From: Ursus arctos
Lineage: Eukaryota; Chordata; Mammalia; Carnivora; Ursidae
DNA length: 64,000 bases
Direction: 5' to 3'
NCBI RefSeq assembly: GCF_023065955.2
Contig: NW_026622863.1
Coordinates: 44,684,177-44,748,176 of the forward strand
The notes under the pieces were generated by a model, which ran no database searches, was not told where the DNA came from, and saw only the letters and a program-made list of their open reading frames with translations. The position numbers and the translations under genes are program-made. Shown in pieces: positions 11,958 through 22,708 of the stretch; position 1 is the stretch's first letter; every line of letters starts with the position of its first letter.

Positions 11958-11964
11958 CTATATA
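11958..11964 (-). promoter_or_regulatory. TATA box of the FCGBP promoter
   Basis: TATATAG on the minus strand sits within CTATATAGCCCGG. It is about 360 bases upstream of the FCGBP start codon and correctly placed relative to the putative noncoding exon donor at 11917. A TATA-type, CpG-poor promoter fits a tissue-restricted secretory gene. Confidence 0.5.
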
Positions 11965-11969
11965 GTGGA

Positions 11970-12760
11970 GTTCCGTGGTTCCTCAGACCACACCCTGGGC
12001 CACCTGCCAAGAAGATGGTGCCAACTTCCTGGAGGAGTCTAGTGATCCTAGGGCCAGGTGGAATGGGGACCCTGAAGGCCTGGGAAGGGTGGAGGGCAAG
12101 CCTGGACAACTGGGTCCTTAGAGGGGTGTGAGAACAGCTGGTGGCTGTGGCCTAGGAGCCTGTTGGAAACTTCAGAGCTGGAAGGGTGGTGTCCCTGAGG
12201 GAAACAGCTGGGGAGCAGGGTGCTGGGAGCCTGGTTCCCCGGGGGGTGGGGGAGTAGGGGCGGAACGTGGTATTTGGTCTTGTTTGCTGGTTTGATGGTT
12301 GGATCTCTTCCTTTGCCTCCTGCCAGGAACAATAGCAAAGGACCCATATCCGGGTTCTGGCTGCTCCCTAGTCCCCACAAGCTGATTCCTCCTGGTCCCC
12401 AGCCATCCAGTTCCTGTGTCCAGGCACGACTGAAGTGTCTGGGGTGGGCAGGGATCCGAGCACCTGACCTAGGCCAGTGGGACACAATACTTCCACCTCC
12501 CCCCCCCCCCAGTTCATCAGGACCTCCTAGGAACCTAGTCTGCAAAACGTTAACATCAAAATCAGCCTCACTGGGGACTGTGGGTGGGACGCAGGCTCTT
12601 CTGGTGGGGACCCCCTTGGAGAGCAGGGTGGGAACTGGGGACTGGAGCTGTGTGTGAAGAAGGATGGAGGCCTCTGTTTCCTGGTTCCACACCGACACTG
12701 GGTTCTACTTCCCTGAGAATTATTTGTTTTCTGGGAGGTCTTTTTGCCCCAAGAAGGGAC
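11970..12760. other. Upstream flank of FCGBP, nothing assigned
   Basis: GC-rich unique-looking DNA. Long antisense open frames exist but have no family match or codon signal. It could hold FCGBP enhancer sequence, but nothing specific is seen. Confidence 0.4.
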
Positions 12761-12764
12761 TGGC

Positions 12765-12952
12765 TGGGGACACATGGGTGGTTTTTGGTTAAGCATCTGT
12801 CTTCAGCTCAGGTCATTATCTCAGGGTCCTGGGATTGAGCCCCAGGTCAGGCTCCCTGCTCAGCAGGGAGTCTGCTTCTCCCTCTCCCTCTGCCCCTCCC
12901 CCTGCTCATGCTCACTTTCTCTCTTCTCTCAAATAAATAGATAAAAACAAAG
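12765..12952 (+). mobile_element. CAN-SINE (5' truncated)
   Basis: It retains GGTTAAGCATCTGTCTTCAG and CAGGGTCCTGGGATTGAGCC, with a CT-rich segment and AAATAAATAG tail leading into the purine microsatellite at 12953. Confidence 0.8.
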
Positions 12953-13009
12953 AAAGGAAGGAAGGAAGGAAGGAAGGAAGGAAGGAAGGAAGGAAGGAAG
13001 GAAGGAAGG

Positions 13010-13068
<59 letters not shown>

Positions 13069-13085
13069 GAAAGAAAAAAGAAAAG
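12953..13085 (+). repeat. (GGAA)n then (GAAA)n microsatellite
   Basis: About 60 bases of GGAA followed by about 65 bases of AAAG, growing from the tail of the SINE at 12765. Confidence 0.95.
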
Positions 13086-13089
13086 AAGG

Positions 13090-13905
13090 AACTGGCTGAA
13101 CAGGCTTTGGGGAACTCTATGCCTCTCATCACCCCGGAATCTACCTGGGCTGGGAGCCTAGGTGTCACATGGGTAGCAGAGGAAGAGCCTGCCGGGAGGT
13201 GCTGTGGGCTTTGCGGTCTGTTCCTGCAGAGATGGCCTGACCCATGCCCTCGTTTCCTCGCACCCAGTGTCAGGACTCATTGTTTGCTGGGGAGTTTCCC
13301 CAGCAGCTGCAAAGCCTGGGCACCCTCTCGGACAACACCCCAGCAGCTGCTGCCCCCGGGACTCCCTCTCTTATCACCAAGGCCTGTGGGTGGCCGGGGT
13401 GGGTGGGGGCCCTGGCATCCCCCACTCAGGGCAGGTTCCCAGAGGGAGAGATAAAGCCTCAGAGTTGAATGGGACCCAAAGTCAACCAGGAAAATGAAGT
13501 GAGCAAACAGGAGACTGGATGAAAGCCAGGGATGTCAAGAAACAGGTGGGGGGTGGGGGTGGCTCACGGGAGCAGGAGATTCCTGGGGAGCAGTGCCTGG
13601 CTCCCTGAGGAAACGAAGGACAGGGAGGAAGGGCTATTGGGGTTCCTGAGAAGGAAGCCGTTATTGTACACCGAGGTGGCACAAACTTCTAAGCCGGATA
13701 CCCCCTGTGGTCTGAGACACTCAGAGAAATGAGGGGTGAGGGGGAAGAGAATTAGGGTGAGCCTCAGGGGTGATCTCGCCCCTCCAATCTCCTCTAAGCC
13801 TTGAGGTCTCCCCTTGGTTGACCGCAGAGAGAAGACTTTGCCTCCTCAAAACCCACTGTTGCCCTTTGCAGCCAGAGTCTCTGGAAATGGGGTGGTAGTG
13901 GGAAA
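13090..13905. other. Intergenic, nothing assigned
   Basis: Unique-looking GC-moderate sequence between a microsatellite and a SINE. No gene or repeat family is recognised. Confidence 0.4.
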
Positions 13906-13926
13906 TCTCACCATTTAATATTTTGG

Positions 13927-14143
13927 TTTTTTTTTTTAAGATTTTATTTATTTATTTATTTGACAGGGGGAGAGAGAGAGAGAGACAGCCAGTGAGAGAG
14001 GGAACCCAAGCAGGGGGAGTGGGAGAGGGAGAAGCAGACTCCCAGTGGAGCAGGGAGCCTGATGTGGGGCTCGATCCCAGGACACCGGGATCATGACCTG
14101 AGTGAAAGGCAGACGCTTAACAACTGAGCCACCCAGGCGCTCC
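13927..14143 (-). mobile_element. CAN-SINE, reverse, with exact target duplication
   Basis: A T-rich start followed by AAGATTTTATTTATT ends in GAGCCACCCAGGCGCTCC. The 19-base duplication TCACCATTTAATATTTTGG occurs at 13908-13926 and 14144-14162. Confidence 0.93.
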
Positions 14144-14209
14144 TCACCATTTAATATTTTGGATTTGACACCACTTGGAACTTTCTTCTCACTCTTTTCA
14201 GGGCCCAAG

Positions 14210-14212
<3 letters not shown>

Positions 14213-14247
<35 letters not shown>
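14213..14247 (+). repeat. (GT)n microsatellite
   Basis: Uninterrupted GT run. Confidence 0.95.
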
Positions 14248-14251
<4 letters not shown>

Positions 14252-14576
14252 TGACACACCCTGTGGCCTATTCTGTATCACATGTATTCTCGGAACTCCC
14301 TTATCTATTCTTGGAAATCCCACTGGAGAGAACCAGCACACACACTTCCTTATGGTCAGAGAAGCACGTCCATCGGCCCCTTGAATCCTTACTCGGAGCC
14401 CAAACAGGGGTGTTTGTGAATCAGCCTTCTGGCCTCTCCCTGCGGCAGGATCTGCAGGGGGCAGATCTGCACTCGACATACCGCTTGAGACCCTTGGGAC
14501 CCTCGGGCTTGTCTGGGCTTTACAAACCAAGGGCACAGCTGGAGAGAATTTACTCTCTGCAGCTAAATGCAGATTT

Positions 14577-14772
14577 TTTACAAAAAGATTTTATTTATTC
14601 ATTAGAGAGAGAGAGAGAGCGAGCTCACAATCAGGGGGAGAGGCAGGCAGAGGGAGGAGAGGCCGGCTCCCTGGTGAGCAGGGAGCCCGATGCGGGGCTC
14701 TATGACAGAACCCCAGGATCATGACCTAAGCCGAAGGCAGATGCTTAGCCAACTGAGCCACCCAGGCACCCT
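14577..14772 (-). mobile_element. CAN-SINE, reverse, with target duplication
   Basis: The duplication GCTAAATGCAGATTT occurs at 14562-14576 and 14773-14787. The body runs from AAGATTTTATTTATTC to GAGCCACCCAGGCACCC. Confidence 0.92.
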
Positions 14773-14789
14773 GCTAAATGCAGATTTGC

Positions 14790-15370
14790 TGCAATTTCTA
14801 ATATCATTCCTTCATGCCTGGGTCCCACAAGGATTCCCGCCACCCCCTTGGGGAACTCCTCCATCTCGCATAAGCTGCCGCTAACCTGCCTTGATCTCAT
14901 TCCTCTCCTGGTCAATACCCTTCCATGCTTCCCTGTCCCTGTGAATGCAAGTCCACACTCTTGGCAGGATTATCTGCTTGCACCTGTTACTTGGCTCCTG
15001 CCTGTGCCATTCCTCCTCCTCAGAGCTCCCTCCTTGATATTCTGCTTGCTGACTCTGTGTCTGGATTCCAGACCTCATGTTTTGCATGGCTTATTTCCCA
15101 AGAACCTAAGCTGAGGTGAATCTGTTTTATTCCTCTTACATGACACCGACTACTTGTTCCCTTGCCAAATGGAAATCTCCCCCTTTTTCTCCACGCTTGA
15201 AATTGGGAGTCCATACTGGACTACTGGATCCATAGTCTTGTGCCTCCCCACCAATCTCCCTTCCACCTGCCACAGTCTGACCTCCACACTCACCAAACTG
15301 TTCGTGCTGAGCCCTCTTATTTGCCACTTGGTTCCAGCTCCTTCTGTTACATTTGACACAAACACTTTTT
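14790..15370 (+). mobile_element. L2-like LINE fragment
   Basis: ACCCTTCCATGCTTCCCTGT, TTGGCAGGATTATCTGCTTGC and AGAGCTCCCTCCTTGATATTC resemble L2. It is divergent. Confidence 0.45.
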
Positions 15371-15391
15371 CCTTGAAAAGGTCTAATGCCT

Positions 15392-15493
15392 GGGCGCCTG
15401 GCTGGCTCAGTTGATGGAGAATGCGACTCTTGATCTCGGGCTTGTGGGTTTGAGTCCCACATTATGCATAACGATTACTTAAAAATAAAATCT
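15392..15493 (+). mobile_element. Short CAN-SINE variant
   Basis: It starts GGGCGCCTGGCTGGCTCAG, continues with TTGATCTCGGGCTTGTGGG and the B-box-like TTTGAGTCCCACA, and ends TTAAAAATAAAATC. It lacks the long CT-rich middle. A second SINE follows immediately. Confidence 0.8.
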
Positions 15494-15498
15494 TTAGT

Positions 15499-15690
15499 GG
15501 GACACCTGGGTGGCTCAGTCGGTTAAGTGTCTGCCTTCAGCTCAGGTCATGATCCCAGGGTCCTGGGATCGAGTCCCGCATCAGGCTCCTTGCTCAGCAG
15601 GAAGTCTGCTTTTTCCGCTGCCCCCACTTGTTTTCTCTCTCTCTCTCTGACAAATAAATAAATAAAATCTTAAAAAAAATAAAATCTTGA
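15499..15690 (+). mobile_element. CAN-SINE
   Basis: GGGACACCTGGGTGGCTCAGTCGG head, CT-rich middle, AAATAAATAAATAAAATC tail. It is head-to-tail with the copy at 15392. Confidence 0.88.
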
Positions 15691-15853
15691 AAGAAATTTT
15701 TAATGCCTCTGTTTCCACACTATCACTTTCTTCCAGATCTTGTTACTTGGTTTTTTTCTTACAATGACTCTTTTAACATTGGTGGTTCTCAGATTCTCTT
15801 TCTCTAATTACCTCATTTCTCTAGGAGATCTTACCTGTGTCTACCCATGCTAA

Positions 15854-16190
15854 TAGAACTTTCTGTGATGATGAAAATGTTCCCAGTCTGGCACTGTCCA
15901 ATGTGGTAGGCAAGAGTTACATGCGGCTACTGAGCTCTTGAAATGTGACTAATGCCAGGCAGGGACTGAATTTTTATTTTTATTTTTTTAAAGTAGGCTC
16001 CACACCCAAGGTGGGGCTTGAACTCACGACCCTGAGATCAAGACTTGAGCTGAGATCAAGAGTCAGACACTTAATTGACTGAGCCACCCAGGCACCCCAA
16101 ATAATTTAATTTTAATCAATTTAAATTTTAATTTAAATGACCACCTGCAATTTGTGTCTATACTGGACAGGACAAAACTCTAGAACTGTG
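15854..16190 (+). mobile_element. hAT-type MITE (MER family) with SINE insertion
   Basis: AGAACTTTCTGTGATGATG, CACTGTCCAATGTGGTAG and GCTACTGAGCTCTTGAAATG match a common mammalian hAT MITE. The second part resumes after the SINE at 15978-16099 and ends near ACTGGACAGGACAAAACTC. The subfamily is not assigned. Confidence 0.55.
15978..16099 (-). mobile_element. Short CAN-SINE variant, reverse
   Basis: TTTTTAAAGTAGGCTCCACA to GACTGAGCCACCCAGGCACC. It is the reverse counterpart of the short variant at 15392. Confidence 0.82.
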
Positions 16191-16329
16191 GCTAGCACAG
16201 GCCCCATTTCATCCAGCTATCTCACTGCATAGCCATCTGTCACTCGCCTACCCACCTATTTATTCTCTTTTATACCCATTTTCCATTCCTATTGCCCCCT
16301 TATAGGCAATCATTCTAATGTGATTCATG

Positions 16330-17020
16330 GGAATAGTTTTTAATGTCTCAATGGAATAAAGTAGAGGTATGAGTAAGTTCATGTTCTAAACAAAAGGTCC
16401 ATGGGTGAACTCTCAGTTTCCAAGGGGAACAGTTAATCGATATTGTAAAAATTTAATAGAAACAGAAAGAAGGGAAATCTGTGTATATAGGTGAGGACTA
16501 TCGTAAGCAGTAAAGGAGAATAAGACAGTTTCGTCAAATTGGGTACTTAGAACATCCAGCGTCATTAGCTGGGGAAGCCTCATGGGGAGAGCCAGGCTGG
16601 AGTCGCGATGGAGAAGCCCAGGCAGAGCATCCTCCCCTTAGGTGAGACCTTTCAACCGATCGTCCCCTTTAGGGCCATATTTATAGGGCAAATGATGGGG
16701 TCTGAAGTTAAACATTTGTTCCCCTAAGTGCAATGTGGAGCCAGCTGCATTTCTGTGTTATCATGCCTTTACATATTCAATGAGGCTGGGCTAAGTGTGT
16801 TTGCCTCCCCTCCCGGATTCCATTCTGGGGGGCCAGCCCAGCCTGGAGCTCAGAGGGGATACAAGGCACAATTCATAGCTCTAGGTGTCCGGGTCAGAAG
16901 GGCCGCTTCTGACCTGGAGGCCAGCTAATGTCAACCAATCAGGGTCCCAAGGTCACTTATGCAGCAGGAGTCCGTGTATGTGTGGGTCGGGGTGGTGGGT
17001 TATGCAGGACAAATCATGGA
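16330..17020 (-). mobile_element. Candidate unclassified LTR, minus orientation
   Basis: On the minus strand a CCAAT-like GATTGGTTG (about 16940) is followed downstream by TATAAATATGGCC (about 16683-16671), an LTR-like promoter spacing. No exon signals or long ORF are present. I could not match a family, and the boundaries are guesses. Confidence 0.3.
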
Positions 17021-17263
17021 AGCCTCCAGCCATACAATACAGCACACAGATTATAAACATATATAGCTCACTGAATTATCTCAAAATGAATACACCCTCA
17101 TAACCCTCACCCAGGTCAAGAAAGAGAACACTCCTAGCATCCCAGAGACCCTCTTCATGCTTTTCCCTAATCACTATCCACTCCTCCTTCCCAAAGAGAG
17201 CCATTATTTCGGCTTCTAACACCACAGATTACTTAGCTTGGTTTAAAATTTTACCTCAATGGA

Positions 17264-17482
17264 GGGGCACCTGGGTGGCTCAGTCGGTTAAGCATCTGCC
17301 TTCGGCGCGGGTCATGATCCCAGGATCCTGGGATTGAGCACCGCAGCGGGCTCCTTGATCAGCGGGGAGGCTGCTTCTCCCTCTCCCTCTGGCTGCCACT
17401 CCCCCTGCTTGTGCTTTCTCTCTCTCTCTTTCTCTGTGTCAAATAAATAAATAAAATATTTTTAAAAATTAAATAAATAAAA
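17264..17482 (+). mobile_element. CAN-SINE in antisense LINE-1
   Basis: GGGGCACCTGGGTGGCTCAG head. The near-exact duplication TAAAATTTTACCTMAATGGA occurs at 17244-17263 and 17483-17502. Confidence 0.92.
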
Positions 17483-18502
17483 TAAAATTTTACCTAAATG
17501 GAATCACACATCTGTGTTGCTTTGTGAATCACTTCTTCTACTGGGTGCTATCCTTGTGCCCAAAACCACAGTCATTTTCATTGCCGTATGGAACTCACTT
17601 GTATAAAAATCACCGCATACTTACCCATTCTACTGTTGATGGACATTTGGATTGTTTCCAGTTTGGGCCAATAGATCCTATCTTTTGGTGCACATCATTT
17701 CTGTTGGGATGTGCTGTGGGGTTTCTAAGGGTAGAATCGCTAGATCACTGGGATCAGTTTTAGTAGATGTTACCAGATGTGCTGTAATTTCAACTCCCAC
17801 GGTCAGTGTGTAACCATTCTGGTGGCTCCCCAGCAGTACTTGATCTTGTTAGACTTTGTAACAAAGTCATGTTAGCCACGCTGGAAGTGTAGTGGTGTTG
17901 AGTTGTGGTTTTATTTTGCATTTCCTGGATTATCAGGGAGGTTGAGTGCTTTTTGATCGATTTATTGGCCATTTGGATCTCTTGTTTTGACTTGTGATTT
18001 TAGTAATGTGCTTATTCAAGTCTCTTGCTAGTTTTTCTTTTGGGTTGCCTGTCATTTTTCTGATCCGTGTGAGTTTTTTTGTATATTCTGGACACAAATC
18101 ATTCATTGGTTCCCTGTTTTGCAAATACTTTCGTGGTTTCTGAGAAACTGATCCATTTCGTGTAAACTGTGAAATTTGTGAGTGTAAAATTGTTCATAGT
18201 ACACTCATATCATTTTAATGGTTGTAGGGTCTGTGTTAATATACCATCTTTCATTCTTGATATTAGTAATTTCTGACTTCTTTCTTATGTTTGTCAACCT
18301 TGCTAGAGATGTTTATTAATTTTATTGATCTTCTCAAATAACCAGCTTTTTGTTTCATTGATTTTCTCTTATTATGATCCTCTTCTCAATTTTATTAATT
18401 TTTGCTCTTTATTGTTTCCTTCCTTCTGATTGATTTGTGTTTGTTTTGGTCTTTGGTTTTTTGGTAGGAGATTAGATTATTTGTTTGAGATTTTCCCTTT
18501 TT

Positions 18503-18688
18503 CTTTTTTTTAAGATCTTATTTATTAATCTGACAGACAGAGCACAAACAGGGAGGGGGCAGAGAGAGAGGGAGAAGCAGACTCCCCACTGAGCAAGGAA
18601 CCCAATGTGGGGCTTGATACCAGGACCCTGGGATCATGACCTGAGCTGAAGGCAGATGCTTAACTGACTGAGCCACCCAGGCACCCCA
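18503..18688 (-). mobile_element. CAN-SINE, reverse, in antisense LINE-1
   Basis: TTTTTTTAAGATCTTATTTATT to GACTGAGCCACCCAGGCACC. Confidence 0.88.
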
Positions 18689-19228
18689 ACTTTCCTATTT
18701 TTCTGATGTAAGCATTTTAGTGCTATAAATATGCTCTCCAGCACTGCTTTAGCTGCATCCCATAAGTTTTGATATGTCGTATTTTCATTCGCATTTAATT
18801 CTATGTATTTTAAAATTTTTCTTAAGACTTTCTCTTTGACCCATGGATTATTTAGAAGTGAGTTGTTTAATATCCATGTGACTAGAGATTTTTCTCTTGT
18901 TTTTCTGTTATTGATTTCTAGCTGATTCTATTATGGTCAGAGAACATACTCCATATAATTTCAGTTCTTTTCATTTTTGTCCTGGTTTGCGTTATTACCC
19001 AATGTATGTTTTCTTTTGGTAAATGTTCCATGTATTCTTGGAAGGACTGTGCCTGCTGCTATGTTGGGTGGGGTGTTCTATAAATGTCAATTAGAACCTA
19101 TTGATTGGTGGTGTTATTCAGTTCTTCTGTATTTTTGCTTATATTCTCTCTAGCAGTTCTATGAATTGATAACAGTAAGGTTTTGAATTCCTGGACTAGC
19201 AGATTTGTCTATTTTGCCTTTCAGTTCA

Positions 19229-19230
19229 TT

Positions 19231-19281
<51 letters not shown>

Positions 19282-19297
19282 CTTCTTTCTTTCTTTC
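19229..19297 (+). repeat. (CTTT)n microsatellite
   Basis: CTTT units with one imperfect unit, at a SINE tail. Confidence 0.93.
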
Positions 19298-19434
19298 GTG
19301 AGCACTCCAAGGTCAGGGAGAGAGAGAGGGAGAATTTCAGGCGGACTCCACACTGAGCTCTCACAACCCTGAGATCATGACCTGAGTGCAAATTAACAGT
19401 TGGACGCTTAACTGATTGAGCCACCCAGGTGTCC
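19229..19434 (-). mobile_element. CAN-SINE-related element, reverse, with (CTTT)n at its tail
   Basis: A pyrimidine microsatellite (19229-19297) replaces the A-rich tail. The body continues GAGCACTCCAAGGTCAGGGA and ends GATTGAGCCACCCAGGTGTC. Confidence 0.75.
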
Positions 19435-20764
19435 CTCACCTTTCTGTTCTATCAGTTTTTGCTTTGTGTATTTTGAATCTCTATCGTTTGGTGAGTGAGC
19501 ATTTAGGATTACAATGTCTCTTTGGTAGAATGATCCTTTTACCATTATATAATGTCCCTCCTTGTTTTTAGCAATTTTTCTTTGCTCTGAAGTCTACTTA
19601 ATTTGATACTAATGTAGTAACTTTTGGCTTTTTAAAGTTAATGTTTTCAAAGCATGTCTTTTCCCATCCTTTTACCTTTATTCCACCAATACTGTTGTAT
19701 TTCAAGTGAGTTTTTTGGAGACAGTTTATAGTTGAATTATGTTTTTTTAAATTCCCTCCACCAATCTCTGTTTTTGATTCTGCGTATTTAGATAACTTAC
19801 ATCTAAACTGGTTATTGATGCTTGGTCTTAATTTTGACATTGTATTATTCGTTTTCCATTTGTTCCTTCTGTTTCTCATTCCTTTTTGTTTTTACATTTG
19901 TGTGGGTTACATGAGCATTTTTTAGAATTCCATTTTGATTTCTATTCTTTTTGAGTGACTTCCTTTGGACAATTGTCTTACCATTTGATCTAGGTGTTAC
20001 AATATGAATATGTAACATACCATCTAAGTCTAACAACTATATTTTACCACTTTGACTGAAGTACTGAATCTTTACTTCTAAGTATATCCATTTACCTCCC
20101 TCACTTAAAAAAAATATAATTGTTTTAAGTATTTCCCCCATCTGCATTGACCACTACATCAGACGATGCCATAACTGTTTCATTGTACTTAGAGAGGGGT
20201 ATGGAGAAATGAGTCTCTACCATCTTGTCTGGAACCACAAGCCCCCACTTCTTATTCTAATAATTTATTTGTAGGTCCTTTTGGATTCTCTACATACACA
20301 ATCACATTGTTTATGAAGAGTGAGTTTAATTCCTTCCTTTCTCACCTCTATGTCTTTTCTTTAGGCTTTCTGATGTGTCATTGAATAAAAGACATGATGG
20401 GGGCATCCTGGTCTTACTCCTGATCACAAAGCAAAAGCTTTCAACATTTTGCTATTAAGTATGGTGCTTGCATAGGATTTTAGTAAGTACACATTATTGT
20501 GTTAAAGAAGTTTCCTTCAATTTTTAGTTTCATCACAAGTGGATGTATAGCTTTATTAAATGATCCTTCTGCATCTAGCTCAGTGATGTTAATATCCATT
20601 GTTGATCATTAACTAGTCATTACCGAATTACTGATAATCCTATTAAATCGGAATTTCAGGTAAACTAAGTTAATTTTCAGTGCAAGTATGTTCCATATAA
20701 TCTTAGTATAATTTTGTAAGTATGTTGCATGCAATTTATCTGCTAACTCTGGCAAACTACCTAG

Positions 20765-21185
20765 AGCCATTATTTCATTAGGGGCTTTGCAAAACGGGGA
20801 TATCTAATTTATTGTCCTTTCTTCATTAATTAGCTACTAATTAATGAAGAGAAACATCAGTAGACTTCAGTACTATCCAGAGAAACATTCCCACATTAAT
20901 TCTTTGGGTACCCTGAGTTGCAGTTAACACAGAAAAAGCAACTTAAATGCTTCCATTTTCAGATTTAGGCGGTTCTCTCTGAAGATGAACAAACATGGTG
21001 TGTATGTGTTCGACATTATGAATACATAGATTTTGAACATATTTGGTGTTTCAACCCATTGCTGGTCCACCTTAGAGCAGAAGCCTCCTTAATTTATGGC
21101 ATGACAAGATGTTCCAGGCTCATCTTTGTACATTTCCTGACCAGATCCAGAATCAGCCATTTCTCAAAGAGCCTGGATCCCTATT
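20765..21185. other. Intergenic between LINE-1 and LTR, nothing assigned
   Basis: AT-rich sequence with a local inverted pair near 20830 (CTTCATTAATTAGC and TAATTAATGAAG). No family is recognised. Confidence 0.35.
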
Positions 21186-21189
21186 GATG

Positions 21190-21525
21190 TGATGTGGGCC
21201 AGGACGAACAGTCAAGAAAGAATTCTTAAGATGTTTTCAGGGCAAAAGTTGTTTTTATTAAAGCAAGGGGACAGGACCTGTGGGCAGGAAGAGCTGCACT
21301 AGGGTTGTGAGGAGTGACCGATTATATAGTTTTTAAGTTGGGAGGGTGGAAATAAAGGAAGTTTCCAAAACGATCTTCTTATGTTAAAGAAGACTTACAG
21401 GATCCTGGAGGTCTGGCTATTGTCAAGCTAAGGTTGCTTTTTGTCTCTAGCAAAGCATCAACATTAAGGCAGTTGTGAACTCCTTGAGGACTGTCATACT
21501 CTGCCTGTCTCAAGCACCAATTTGA
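21190..21525 (-). mobile_element. Endogenous retrovirus LTR, minus orientation (truncated)
   Basis: This is the same LTR family as at 23503 and 26554, with shared AAGAAAGAATTCTTAAGATG, TTTTTATTAAAGCA and AGGATCCTGGAGGTCTGGC. Its 5' portion is lost where env-like sequence begins near 21526. Confidence 0.72.
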
Positions 21526-22690
21526 GTGTTCATCTCAATTAGAAACCCAGAAATATTCTTGTGGTACTGTGGAATGTATACACAGCGTTGTTTTCATGAT
21601 AGCGTAGGGTCTACCTTGTGCATGCCATTCTATTCTGTAAAGCTGCCTTACGCATCTGTATTACTTCAGTATTTAATAGGGAAATGCTATTTCGAGGGTT
21701 GCGGCTTTGACTGTATGCTTGTTAAGAGCTTCCGTGTACCAAGCGATATCCTCCAGTCCTAAAGAGGGAACAAAGATGGATGCTAGGCGGTCATACCAAT
21801 GAAACACGGAACATGTCCATGGTTGTTTTAAATTTGGAAGGCTGGCTGGGTTGGTAACGGTTGTAATAATGCGTCTGTGCATCCAGGCAAAATCCAGAGT
21901 GCGGCAGCCTTTCCAGCCTGCGCGAAGCCATGGCCACAGGTTAGAGCTGCGTAGCTACTGGGTCCCATTAGGAGCCAGCCATCGACTTCTGGGCCTCCTT
22001 GTCTAGTCAGTAGCAAACCGATCGGTGGCCTGATGAACAATGATTTGTGAGCGTATTTCTTTTTTCTTTTTTTTTTTTAAAGATTTTATTTATTTATTTG
22101 ACAGAGAGATACAGACAGCGAGAGAGGGAACACAAGCAGGGGGAGTGGGAGAGGAAGCAGCAGGCTCCCAGCAGAGAAGCCCGATGTGGGGCTCGATCCC
22201 AGAATGCCGGGATCACGCCCTGAGCCGAAGGCAGACGCCCAACGACTGCGTCACCCAGGCACCCCTGTGAGCGTATTTCTGATGGCAACCATCATAACTG
22301 CCATGTGCTATTTGTTGCCATGTGTTGTTATAACCTATCACAAAATATAGCAATATTTGGGTCCTAGGTCTAAGACATAGTTATATAAGGCATGCTAATC
22401 TGTGCCTGAAATAGGGAGACCCACCAAGGCAGACCAGATGTGCTTAATATAGGCAGAATTCCACATATCCAGCAAGCTGTTTGATTTTGAAGTTCTGCAT
22501 AATGCTGTGCCCCCTGTAAGAAGGAATTGTCAGTATAAATCAGGGGAAAAGAGAATGAAAAAGAGGTACAATCGTCACTGTTGTTTGAAGAGAGGTTTGA
22601 GGTCTACCACAGGAGTGAGAAGGTATGTTAGCTGGCACACTGGATTCCTGTGGGGAAGGTACAGGCTTGATTCTTAATAATGACGTGGGA
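21526..22690 (-). mobile_element. Endogenous retrovirus env remnant, minus orientation, with SINE insertion
   Basis: Minus-strand sequence between about 22040 and 21540 resembles a retroviral transmembrane envelope region lying just upstream of the LTR at 21190, and it is interrupted by stops and shifts. The stretch up to about 22690 probably continues into surface-unit sequence, with a SINE at 22061-22265. It is non-coding today. Confidence 0.5.
22061..22265 (-). mobile_element. CAN-SINE, reverse, in ERV env remnant
   Basis: The exact duplication TGTGAGCGTATTTCT occurs at 22046-22060 and 22266-22280. Confidence 0.93.
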
Positions 22691-22708
22691 AGCAAAGGCA
22701 GAAGGAAA

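Larger units (their letters stand above)
17030..20760 (-). mobile_element. LINE-1, antisense, 3' UTR and ORF2-derived, with three SINE insertions
   Basis: Plus-strand sequence reads as reversed LINE-1. A 3' UTR block (17030-17900) includes GTTGATGGACATTTGGATTG and a GGCATTTCC-type segment. ORF2-like blocks include TTATTAATTTTATTGATCTTCTCAAA (18312), AGCATTTTAGTGCTATAAAT (18710) and TTGGGTGGGGTGTTCTATAAATG (19060). It is old and has no intact reading frame. Confidence 0.75.

Noticed and set aside
12048..12698. 216-codon minus-strand open frame upstream of FCGBP
   Set aside because: Proline/serine-rich low-complexity translation, no domain, no splice or promoter logic. It is likely a chance frame in GC-rich DNA.
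12953..13085. CRISPR-like or array repeat
   Set aside because: Simple 4-base microsatellite with no spacers, in a mammalian nuclear context.
21526..22045. Intact retroviral envelope gene (syncytin-like)
   Set aside because: The minus-strand frame is broken by stops and shifts and by a SINE. Only fragments remain.
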